Shown here one piece after another: positions 1-6,661 of a stretch of 6,884 nucleotides of DNA. Each line of letters starts with the position of its first letter. The stretch's first letter is position 1. This DNA comes from an uncultured Methylococcaceae bacterium. GTDB taxonomy: Bacteria; Pseudomonadota; Gammaproteobacteria; Methylococcales; Methylococcaceae. The translations under genes and the position numbers were made by a program. The notes below the pieces were generated by a model. It was not told the DNA's origin. It made no database searches and saw only the letters and a list, made by a program, of their open reading frames with translations. Location: positions 1 through 6,884 of the forward strand of contig CAIVXW010000395.1 of NCBI GenBank assembly GCA_903910005.1. The letters run 5' to 3'.

Positions 1-41
1 AAAGCCAGCGTAATCCCTGTCAGTAGTAGATTTCTGTTCAT
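1..41 (-). CDS. N-terminal start of a divergent gene, probably exported or membrane protein (partial, runs off left edge)
   Basis: Reading leftward, an ATG at 41-39 opens a frame that is still open at the window edge, giving 13 visible residues, MNRNLLLTGITLA. A short polar, positively charged start followed by a run of Leu, Ile, Thr and Ala is typical of the beginning of a Sec signal peptide or a first membrane helix, but no cleavage site is visible. The start is supported by a strong Shine-Dalgarno, GAGGG at plus-strand 54-50, 8 nt before the ATG. The gene is divergent from gltB. No family can be assigned from so few residues, and I see no convincing -35/-10 pair close upstream of it. The existence of the gene is likely; its function is unknown. 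Confidence 0.6.
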   Translation of the reverse strand, partial: MNRNLLLTGITLA

Positions 42-55
42 GAGTGATTCCCTCA

Positions 56-82
56 CAATGAAGTTGAATGATTGCAATGAAG
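56..82. repeat. Direct repeat CAATGAAG with central palindrome, upstream of the leftward gene
   Basis: CAATGAAG occurs at 56-63 and again at 75-82, a period of 19 bp, in an AT-richer patch just upstream of the Shine-Dalgarno of the leftward gene. The 8-bp palindrome ATTGCAAT (71-78) overlaps the second copy. The placement would suit an operator or a regulator contact site for the leftward gene, but the repeat is short and could be chance. No known operator consensus is matched. Confidence 0.3.
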
Positions 83-271
83 CGGAGCCGGCAGGATGTC
101 GGCCCGCACCGTTCTACTGACAGATAGCGTGCCAGACCCGGAAAAATGAGGCTGGAAGCGGCTTCGGGCGGTGACGGTGGCCGACCGCATCCAGCAATCG
201 TTAAAAAAAGTGACAGTCGCCTGACCCCGGTACCCCTTTCCCTGTCTGGCATGTTTCCCGCTTGCGCTCTC

Positions 272-300
272 TTGAAATGAGCCGGTGATTTCTTTATATT
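272..300 (+). promoter_or_regulatory. Predicted sigma70 promoter of gltBD
   Basis: TTGAAA at 272-277 (5 of 6 to the -35 consensus) is followed after exactly 17 bp by TATATT at 295-300 (5 of 6 to the -10 consensus). It is the best sigma70-like pair I found in the upstream region. Transcription would begin near 307, giving a gltB leader of about 147 nt. Position and orientation fit the gltBD operon. No activator or repressor site of known consensus is obvious around it. Confidence 0.6.
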
Positions 301-383
301 GCCCGACCATTTGCGCTCCCGTTAACCCGTTCCATTCATCCCACACAATCCCGTTCACGCTGAAATACCGGCCAAGGTAACGA

Positions 384-433
384 ACGGTATCCAATCCCGG
401 TCACCCCGCCGGCGGTTGCCTTGACAATACCGT
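384..433 (+). promoter_or_regulatory. Inverted repeat in the gltB leader, just upstream of the ribosome binding site
   Basis: ACGGTAT at 384-390 is the exact reverse complement of ATACCGT at 427-433. Nested inside are GTCA (400-403) with TGAC (422-425) and the self-complementary CCGCCGGCGG at 406-415. In the predicted transcript this could fold into an interrupted stem ending 9 nt before the AGAGG ribosome binding site. It might affect translation or message stability. The pairing is discontinuous, so the structure is only suggestive. Confidence 0.3.
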
Positions 434-442
434 GTTCTGGAC

Positions 443-447
443 AGAGG
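443..447 (+). promoter_or_regulatory. gltB ribosome binding site (decides the start)
   Basis: AGAGG lies 6 nt upstream of the ATG at 454. This supports ATG 454 over the in-frame TTG at 421, which would add 11 residues unlike a GltB N-terminus and would make the ribosome binding site part of the coding region. Confidence 0.7.
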
Positions 448-453
448 TACACC

Positions 454-3400
454 ATGAGTTTTAATGCCATACCCGATCAAGTCGGTCTTTACGACCCCCG
501 CAACGAACATGATGCCTGCGGCGTGGGCTTCATTGCCCACATCAAAGGTCAGAAAAGCCATGGCGTCGTGCGCCAGGGGCTGGAAATCCTCAAAAACCTG
601 ACCCATCGTGGAGCCGTAGGTGCAGATCCGCTGGCGGGAGATGGTGCAGGCATCCTGATTCAGTTGCCGGATGCATTCCTGCGGCAACAGGCCGGTTTTG
701 AGTTGCCGCCGCCGGGCCACTACGGGGTCGGCATGATTTTCCTGCCGCAAAACCCGGCCTATCGCAAAACGGCGGAAACCATGGTTGAACGCTTTATCCA
801 GAGCGAAGGCCAGGTATTGCTCGGCTGGCGTGATGTACCGGTCAACAGTGCGGTATTGGGTGAATCAGTCAAGCCGATTGAACCGGTCATCCGTCAGGTA
901 TTTGTAGGCAGGGGAGACGGTTGCCCGGATCAGGCGACGTTCGAGCGCAAACTGTTCATCATCCGCAAACAGATTGACAAAACCATCCGGGAACTCAACC
1001 TGGCTCAGGGCAAGATGTTCTATATCCCGTCCTTCTCGTCGCGCACCCTGGTTTACAAGGGCATGTTGCTGGCGACCCAGGTGGGTGAGTACTACGCCGA
1101 TCTGGCCGATGAAACCATGGTATCGGCCCTGGCCCTGGTGCATCAGCGGTTCTCCACCAACACCTTCCCGACCTGGGATCTGGCTCATCCCTTCCGCATG
1201 ATTGCCCACAACGGTGAAATCAACACCCTGCGCGGCAATCTCAACTGGATGGCCGCCCGCCGCCATTCCATGTCTTCGCCCCTGCTGGGAGCCGACCTCG
1301 ACAAAATCTGGCCCCTGATCGCCGACGGCAAATCCGATTCCGCCAGCTTCGATAATGCCCTGGAGCTGCTGGTCATGGGCGGCTACTCGCTGGCTCATGC
1401 CATGATGCTGCTGATCCCCGAGGCCTGGGCCGGTAACCCGCTGATGGATGAAAAACGCCGGGCCTTCTACGAATACCATTCCGCCCTGATGGAACCCTGG
1501 GACGGCCCGGCTGCCGTGGCCTTTACCGACGGTCGCCAGATTGGCGCAACCCTGGATCGCAACGGTCTGCGTCCGGCCCGTTATCTCATCACCGATGACG
1601 ACTACGTAGTCATGGCCTCGGAAATGGGGGTTCTCGACATCCCCCAACACAAAATTGTCAAAAAATGGCGGCTGCAACCGGGCAAGATGTTTTTGATTGA
1701 TCTGGAACAGCAACGCATCATTGACGATGCCGACCTCAAGGCAGAACTGGCCGCTGCGGCTCCCTATCAGCAATGGCTGAACGAAACCCAGATCAAACTG
1801 GAAAATCTGCCGCCGGAGGTGGCGGCCATGGCACCGGATGACCAGACCCTGCTCGACCGGCAGCAGGCCTTTGGCTATACCCAGGAAGACCTCAAGTTTT
1901 TCCTGACCCCCATCGCCCTCACCGGCCAGGAACCGGTGGGTTCGATGGGGACGGATGCCACGCTGGCGGTACTCTCCAGTCGTTCCCGTTTGCTGTACGA
2001 TTATTTCAAGCAGGGCTTTGCCCAGGTTACCAACCCGGCCATTGACCCGATCCGGGAAGAACTGGTCATGTCACTGGTCTCCCACATCGGCCCGCGCCCC
2101 AACCTGCTGGGGCTGGATCACAGCGGCACCCACAAGCGGCTGGAAGTGCATCAGCCCATTCTGACCAATCGCGATCTGGAGAAAATCCGCCGCATTGAAG
2201 CCCGCACCAGCGGTGCCTTCAAGACCAAAACCCTGAGCATCTGCTACGCCGCTGATAGCGGTGCCAGCGGCATGGAACCGGCCCTGAACGCCCTGTGCAG
2301 CCGGGCCGAACAGGCGGTGCACGAAGGCAACAACATTCTGGTGCTGTCGGATCGGGACATCGACGCGGCTCACATCGCCATTCCGGCCCTGCTGGCAACC
2401 TCAGCCGTGCATTACCACCTGACCCGCACCGGTCTGCGTACCCAGGTGGGTCTGGTGATCGAAACCGGAGAAGCCCGGGAGGTTCATCACATCGCCCTGC
2501 TGGCCGGTTACGGTGCCGAGGCCATCAACCCCTATCTGGCGTTTGATACCCTGTCGCACCTCAGAACCCGCCTGCCGGAACCCCTGAGTGAAGAAGAAAT
2601 CCACAAGCGTTACATCAAGGCCACCGGTAAAGCCCTGCTCAAGATCATGTCCAAGATGGGCATTTCCACGTACCAGTCCTATTGCGGTGCCCAGATTTTC
2701 AACGCGATAGGCTTGAGTGATGCGTTTCTGGCGCGTTACTTCACCGGCACCAGTTGTACCATCGGTGGAGCCGGGTTGCGTGAAATCGCAGAGGAAACCA
2801 CCCGCCGCCATCGTCTGGCCTACAGCGATGCCCCGCTGTATCGCAATGCCCTGGATGTGGGTGGCGAGTACGCTTACCGGGTACGTGGTGAGGATCATGT
2901 CTGGACACCGGAAACCATTTCCAGATTGCAGAGTGCCACCCGCACCAACAACTGGAACACCTATCTCGATTACACCCGTTCAATCAACGAACAGAGTGAG
3001 CGGTTGCTGACCCTGCGCGGCCTGATGGATTTCAAATATGCCGATCAGCCCATTCCGCTGGAGGACGTGGAGTCAGCGGCCAGCATCGTCAAGCGGTTCG
3101 CCACCGGAGCCATGTCGTTCGGTTCCATCTCCTGGGAGGCCCATACCACCCTGGCCATCGCCATGAACCGCATCGGCGGCAAGTCCAATACCGGCGAGGG
3201 CGGTGAGTTGTCGGAACGCTTCCAGCCCCTGCCCAACGGCGATTCCATGCGTTCGGCCATTAAACAGGTGGCTTCGGGCCGCTTCGGTGTCACCACCGAA
3301 TACCTGGTGAATGCCGACGACCTGCAAATCAAGATATCGCAGGGTGCCAAGCCCGGTGAGGGCGGCCAGCTTCCGGGTCACAAGGTCGACGCCATCATTG

Positions 3401-5079
3401 CCAAGGTGCGTCACTCCACCCCCGGCGTCGGCCTGATTTCTCCGCCGCCCCACCATGACATCTATTCCATCGAGGACCTGGCCCAACTGATCCATGACCT
3501 CAAAAACGTCAATCCGGCGGCCCGGATCAGCGTCAAACTGGTTTCCGAGGTGGGCGTCGGTACCATCGCAGCCGGGGTGGCCAAGGCCCATGCCGATCAT
3601 GTCACGATTGCCGGTTACGACGGCGGTACCGGAGCCAGCCCCATCACCTCAATCAAACATGCCGGTCTGCCCTGGGAAATCGGCCTGGCCGAAACCCACC
3701 AAACCCTGGTACTCAACAAACTGCGTGGCCGTATTTGCGTACAGGCCGATGGCGGCATGCGTACCGGTCGGGATGTGGTCATCGCGGCCCTGCTGGGGGC
3801 GGATGAATTTGGCTTTGCCACCGCGCCCCTGATCGTGGAAGGCTGCATCATGATGCGTAAATGCCATCTGAACACCTGCCCGGTCGGCGTAGCCACCCAG
3901 GATCCGGAACTCCGCAAACGCTTCACCGGCCAGCCGGAACACGTCGTCAATTTCTTCTTCTTTATCGCGGAGGAAGTTCGCCAGATCATGGCCAGACTGG
4001 GTTTCCGCACGGTCGCCGAGATGATCGGACGTACCGAGCGGCTTGATACCCGCAAGGCCATTGAACACTGGAAAGCCTCCCGGATTGACCTGTCCCGCGT
4101 TCTGCACAAACCGGCAGCCGGGCCCGGGATTGCCATTTCCAACTGTGAACCCCAGGATCACGGCCTGGACAAGGCTCTGGATCACCGCCTGATCAAACAG
4201 GCACAGCCAGCCCTGAACGAGCGTAAGCCGGTTCAGATTGAAATGGCGGTTCACAATTACAATCGCACGGTCGGGGCGATGCTGTCAGGCGAACTGGCCA
4301 AACGCTATGGTCACGCCGGTTTGCCGGAAGACAGCATCCACATTCGCATGCAGGGAACCGCCGGTCAAAGTTTTGGAGCCTTCCTGGCCGCCGGCATTAC
4401 CCTGGAGTTACAGGGTGAAGCCAATGACTACGTGGGCAAGGGGCTGTCGGGTGGGCATATCGTCATTTACCCGTCTGCCGATTCCCCCATCGTGCCGGAG
4501 CAAAACATCATTGTCGGCAACACCGTGCTGTACGGTGCCATCAGCGGTGAGTGCTATTTCCGTGGCGTGGCCGGTGAACGTTTCGCCGTTCGCAACTCGG
4601 GAGCCATCGCGGTGGTGGAAGGCGTCGGCGATCACGGCTGTGAATACATGACCGGCGGCGTGGTGGTGGTGCTGGGAGCCAGCGGGCGCAATTTTGCAGC
4701 CGGGATGTCCGGCGGCGTTGCCTACGTACTGGATGAGGCGGGTGACTTTGAACGCCGCTGCAATCTGGCCATGGTGGAACTGGAACCCGTCCTGGCCGAA
4801 GAACAGGCGGCTGCCCGTCACGAACACCAGGCCGGTGATCTGGAGACCCACGGTCGGGTCGACATCCTGCACGACATGACCCGTGACGACGCCCGCCGCC
4901 TCCGTACCCTGATTGAGCGGCACGGCCATTACACCGGCAGCCAGCGGGCACGTGACATTCTGGCCCACTGGGCCGACTACCTGCCCCGTTTTGTCAAGGT
5001 GATGCCGGTTGATTACCGGGCTGCCCTCCGCAAGATGCAGGCAGAACAGGCAGCCGCACACAAAGACCTCCCGGCCTGA
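454..5079 (+). CDS. gltB: Glutamate synthase [NADPH] large (alpha) subunit, GltB
   Basis: This is the catalytic subunit of bacterial GOGAT: glutamine + 2-oxoglutarate + NADPH give two glutamates, in the cytoplasm, with GltD as electron donor. It has 1541 residues, slightly longer than the roughly 1480-1520 of E. coli or Azospirillum. A 21-residue propeptide precedes Cys22 in the motif NEHDACGVGF; by family knowledge Cys22 becomes the N-terminal Ntn nucleophile after cleavage. The glutaminase domain spans about 22-440, with HRG at 51-53, GDGAG at 62-66, HQRFSTNT at 230-237, the predicted oxyanion pair N253-G254 and NGLRPARY at 370-377. A central domain follows to about 800. The FMN/synthase domain (about 810-1250) has SNTGEGGE at 911-918, PGEGGQLPG at 967-975, SPPPHHD at 996-1002 and DGGTGASP at 1056-1063. 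Cys1131, Cys1137 and Cys1142 (C-X5-C-X4-C) are the [3Fe-4S] ligands. The Gly-rich beta-helix domain lies at about 1260-1480. No frameshift or missing motif was seen. It is the first gene of an operon with gltD. Confidence 0.98.
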   Translation: MSFNAIPDQVGLYDPRNEHDACGVGFIAHIKGQKSHGVVRQGLEILKNLTHRGAVGADPLAGDGAGILIQLPDAFLRQQAGFELPPPGHYGVGMIFLPQNPAYRKTAETMVERFIQSEGQVLLGWRDVPVNSAVLGESVKPIEPVIRQVFVGRGDGCPDQATFERKLFIIRKQIDKTIRELNLAQGKMFYIPSFSSRTLVYKGMLLATQVGEYYADLADETMVSALALVHQRFSTNTFPTWDLAHPFRMIAHNGEINTLRGNLNWMAARRHSMSSPLLGADLDKIWPLIADGKSDSASFDNALELLVMGGYSLAHAMMLLIPEAWAGNPLMDEKRRAFYEYHSALMEPWDGPAAVAFTDGRQIGATLDRNGLRPARYLITDDDYVVMASEMGVLDIPQHKIVKKWRLQPGKMFLIDLEQQRIIDDADLKAELAAAAPYQQWLNETQIKLENLPPEVAAMAPDDQTLLDRQQAFGYTQEDLKFFLTPIALTGQEPVGSMGTDATLAVLSSRSRLLYDYFKQGFAQVTNPAIDPIREELVMSLVSHIGPRPNLLGLDHSGTHKRLEVHQPILTNRDLEKIRRIEARTSGAFKTKTLSICYAADSGASGMEPALNALCSRAEQAVHEGNNILVLSDRDIDAAHIAIPALLATSAVHYHLTRTGLRTQVGLVIETGEAREVHHIALLAGYGAEAINPYLAFDTLSHLRTRLPEPLSEEEIHKRYIKATGKALLKIMSKMGISTYQSYCGAQIFNAIGLSDAFLARYFTGTSCTIGGAGLREIAEETTRRHRLAYSDAPLYRNALDVGGEYAYRVRGEDHVWTPETISRLQSATRTNNWNTYLDYTRSINEQSERLLTLRGLMDFKYADQPIPLEDVESAASIVKRFATGAMSFGSISWEAHTTLAIAMNRIGGKSNTGEGGELSERFQPLPNGDSMRSAIKQVASGRFGVTTEYLVNADDLQIKISQGAKPGEGGQLPGHKVDAIIAKVRHSTPGVGLISPPPHHDIYSIEDLAQLIHDLKNVNPAARISVKLVSEVGVGTIAAGVAKAHADHVTIAGYDGGTGASPITSIKHAGLPWEIGLAETHQTLVLNKLRGRICVQADGGMRTGRDVVIAALLGADEFGFATAPLIVEGCIMMRKCHLNTCPVGVATQDPELRKRFTGQPEHVVNFFFFIAEEVRQIMARLGFRTVAEMIGRTERLDTRKAIEHWKASRIDLSRVLHKPAAGPGIAISNCEPQDHGLDKALDHRLIKQAQPALNERKPVQIEMAVHNYNRTVGAMLSGELAKRYGHAGLPEDSIHIRMQGTAGQSFGAFLAAGITLELQGEANDYVGKGLSGGHIVIYPSADSPIVPEQNIIVGNTVLYGAISGECYFRGVAGERFAVRNSGAIAVVEGVGDHGCEYMTGGVVVVLGASGRNFAAGMSGGVAYVLDEAGDFERRCNLAMVELEPVLAEEQAAARHEHQAGDLETHGRVDILHDMTRDDARRLRTLIERHGHYTGSQRARDILAHWADYLPRFVKVMPVDYRAALRKMQAEQAAAHKDLPA

Positions 5080-5087
5080 CCGCTTGA

Positions 5088-5114
5088 GGGGGCTGGCTCA
5101 ACCCGCCAGCCCCC
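5088..5114 (+). promoter_or_regulatory. Perfect GC-rich hairpin between gltB and gltD
   Basis: GGGGGCTGGC at 5088-5097 and GCCAGCCCCC at 5105-5114 form a 10-bp perfect stem around a 7-nt loop, beginning 9 nt after the gltB stop. No T-run follows (the next bases are GGCCGCCTCC), so it is not a canonical intrinsic terminator. More likely roles are partial attenuation, a 3'-end block that stabilises gltB mRNA, or a processing site that tunes the GltB:GltD ratio. The structure is seen directly; the function is inferred. Confidence 0.6.
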
Positions 5115-5157
5115 GGCCGCCTCCCCGATCCTCATTCCCACTACAGGTATCATCAGC

Positions 5158-6597
5158 ATGGGCAAAGCTACCGGATTCATGGAAATCTCCCGCCAGGATC
5201 GGCACTACAAGAAGGTCGATGACCGTCTCAAAAATTACAACGAATTCACCGTTCCGCTGACCGAAACCGAGCTTTCCCGTCAGGGGGCTCGCTGCATGGA
5301 TTGCGGCATTCCCTATTGCCATCAGGGCTGTCCGGTCAACAACATCATTCCCGACTGGAACGATCTGGTTTACCAGGGCCAATGGCAACAGGCCGTCGAC
5401 GTGCTGCACAGCACCAATAATTTTCCGGAATTCACCGGTCGCATCTGTCCGGCCCCCTGTGAGGCCTCCTGTACCCTGAATCTGACCGATGAACCGGTCA
5501 CCATCAAGTCGATTGAATGTGCCATTATCGACAAGGCATGGGAAATGGGCTGGGTCAAACCGCAAATTCCCGAACGGCGTACCGGCAAGCGGGTGGCCAT
5601 CATCGGATCCGGCCCGGCAGGACTGGCAGCAGCCCAGCAACTGGCCCGGGCCGGTCACTCGGTGACGGTATACGAAAAAGCCGACCGCATCGGTGGCCTG
5701 CTGCGCTATGGCATTCCCGACTTCAAGATGGAGAAGCATCTGATCGACCGCCGCATTGCCCAGATGCAGGCCGAAGGGGTAGTTTTCCGACCCAACAGCC
5801 ATATTGGCGCAGACATCCCGGCCAAGCAGTTGCTGGCTGGTTATGATGCGGTGATTCTGGCGGGCGGTTCTGAATCTCCCCGCGACCTGGACATACCCGG
5901 TCGTGACCAGAAGGGCGTGCATTTCGCCATGGAGTTTCTGCCCCAGCAAAATCGCCGGGTGGCGGGCGATGCCCTGCCCCAGGATCAGAGCCTCACCGCT
6001 TCGGGCAAACATGTCGTGGTCATCGGCGGCGGTGATACCGGCTCTGACTGCATCGGCACCTCGGCCCGCCACGGTGCCGCCTCCATCAACCAACTGGAAA
6101 TTCTGCCAAGACCCCCTGAAAAGGAAAACAAAAGCCTGACCTGGCCCAACTGGCCCAACAAACTGCGTACCTCCAGTTCCCATGAAGAAGGCTGCGAACG
6201 TCACTGGAGTGTGGCCACCCGCTGCATTGAAGGCAACGACGGTCAGGTAACCGCCCTCCATTGCCACAAGGTAGAGTGGGTCAGCGACCAGGGGCGTTGG
6301 GTGATGAAGGAGGTACCCGGCAGCGAATTCACCCTGAAGGCTGATCTGGTACTGTTGGCCATGGGGTTCGTCCACCCCATTCGCGAAGGATTGTTGCAGG
6401 AGCTGGGCATCGCCATTGATGAGCGCGGCAACGTCAAGGCCACGGTGGAGGATTACCGCACCTCGGTTGGCAAGGTATTCGTGGCCGGTGACATGCGGCG
6501 CGGTCAATCGCTGGTGGTATGGGCGATCCGCGAAGGACGCCAGTGTGCCCGGGCAGTCGATGAGTATCTGATGGGGCAGTCTGAACTGCCCCGCTAG
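5158..6597 (+). CDS. gltD: Glutamate synthase [NADPH] small (beta) subunit, GltD
   Basis: This is the FAD-containing reductase subunit of GOGAT. It oxidises NADPH and passes electrons through iron-sulfur centres to GltB. Its 479 residues match the family (about 470-480). The N-terminal ferredoxin-like region carries Cys46, Cys49, Cys54, Cys58 and then Cys97, Cys101, Cys105, the usual cysteine groups for its [4Fe-4S] clusters. The FAD-binding Rossmann motif is VAIIGSGPAGLAAA (146-159, GxGxxG at 150-155). The NADPH-binding fold has GGGDTG at 290-295. The C-terminal FAD contact is VFVAGD (about 440-445) followed by RRGQSLVVWAIREGR. The start MGKATGFMEI matches the conserved N-terminus. The ribosome binding site is weak: only AGG at 5145-5147, 10 nt before the ATG. 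The gene lies 78 nt after gltB on the same strand and is probably cotranscribed. Homologous reductases occur in dihydropyrimidine dehydrogenase and stand-alone GltD-like proteins, but adjacency to gltB settles the identity. Confidence 0.97.
   Translation: MGKATGFMEISRQDRHYKKVDDRLKNYNEFTVPLTETELSRQGARCMDCGIPYCHQGCPVNNIIPDWNDLVYQGQWQQAVDVLHSTNNFPEFTGRICPAPCEASCTLNLTDEPVTIKSIECAIIDKAWEMGWVKPQIPERRTGKRVAIIGSGPAGLAAAQQLARAGHSVTVYEKADRIGGLLRYGIPDFKMEKHLIDRRIAQMQAEGVVFRPNSHIGADIPAKQLLAGYDAVILAGGSESPRDLDIPGRDQKGVHFAMEFLPQQNRRVAGDALPQDQSLTASGKHVVVIGGGDTGSDCIGTSARHGAASINQLEILPRPPEKENKSLTWPNWPNKLRTSSSHEEGCERHWSVATRCIEGNDGQVTALHCHKVEWVSDQGRWVMKEVPGSEFTLKADLVLLAMGFVHPIREGLLQELGIAIDERGNVKATVEDYRTSVGKVFVAGDMRRGQSLVVWAIREGRQCARAVDEYLMGQSELPR
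6573..6592 (+). terminator. Hairpin within the last codons of gltD
   Basis: GGGGCAGT (6573-6580) and ACTGCCCC (6585-6592) form a perfect 8-bp stem with a CTGA loop. It is encoded in the last codons of gltD and ends 2 nt before the TAG stop. There is no T-run downstream on either strand, so intrinsic termination is doubtful. It may protect the 3' end of the gltBD message or act with the hairpin at 6607-6635. Confidence 0.35.
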
Positions 6598-6606
6598 GCC
6601 GATGCG

Positions 6607-6635
6607 GGCTGGCCGGGTTGGATACCCGGTCAGCC
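6607..6635. terminator. Convergent-spacer hairpin, possible bidirectional transcript end
   Basis: GGCTGGCCGGGT (6607-6618) pairs with ACCCGGTCAGCC (6624-6635) as a 12-bp stem around a 5-nt loop, with a single G-U pair in the plus-strand RNA. It sits between the gltD stop and the convergent membrane-protein stop, where a shared transcript end is expected. A U-tract is absent on both strands, so it would be a non-canonical terminator or an RNA 3'-end stabiliser. Confidence 0.45.
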
Positions 6636-6661
6636 ACGGCAGTTCGCGCCTTAAACCGGCA

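Larger units (their letters stand above)
42..453. other. Divergent intergenic region upstream of gltB
   Basis: This stretch of 412 bases separates the leftward partial gene from gltB. It contains, on the plus strand, a sigma70-like promoter at 272-300, a leader inverted repeat at 384-433 and the gltB ribosome binding site at 443-447. Next to the leftward gene it contains an 8-bp direct repeat and one arm of a 10-bp inverted repeat. A minus-strand open frame covers 394-53 (113 codons, TTG start). Its start lacks a visible ribosome binding site, its sequence resembles no family I know, and it lies across the gltB promoter, so I do not annotate it as a gene. I see no tRNA, known riboswitch or mobile element in this stretch. 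Confidence 0.7.

Noticed and set aside
128..134. Sigma54 -24 element TGGCACG on the minus strand
   Set aside because: The required GC at the -12 position is GT; only half of the promoter is present.
247..262. Sigma54-like promoter TGGCATG-N4-CCGCT on the plus strand
   Set aside because: The -24 half is good and GG-N10-GC spacing holds, but the -12 half has CC instead of TT. The nearby sigma70 pair is much better and no enhancer site is evident.
421..453. In-frame TTG start for gltB at 421, and TTGACA at 421-426 as a -35 box
   Set aside because: The TTG would add 11 residues unlike GltB, while ATG 454 has AGAGG 6 nt upstream. As a -35 box, the matching -10 position would be GAGGTA at 444-449, which is not a -10 and would put transcription start at the start codon.
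865..1773. 302-codon minus-strand open frame opposite gltB, and similar ones at 355-750, 3073-3600, 3649-4254 and 4408-5061
   Set aside because: All are shadows of the gltB reading frame with Gly/His/Gln-rich low-information translations and no independent support.
3948..3965. Phe-rich run (NFFFFIAEEV) in GltB as a possible membrane segment
   Set aside because: It is short, lies inside the conserved synthase domain right after the iron-sulfur cysteines, and is a usual feature of the family.
6142..6159. Tandem repeat CTGGCCCAA twice inside gltD
   Set aside because: It encodes WPNWPNKLR, where a WPxWP motif is normal in GltD; this is protein conservation, not a DNA element.
5098..6507. 469-codon minus-strand open frame opposite gltD
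   Set aside because: It is fully antisense to an intact, motif-complete gltD. Its composition is that expected from the complement of GC-rich codons and it has no recognisable domain.
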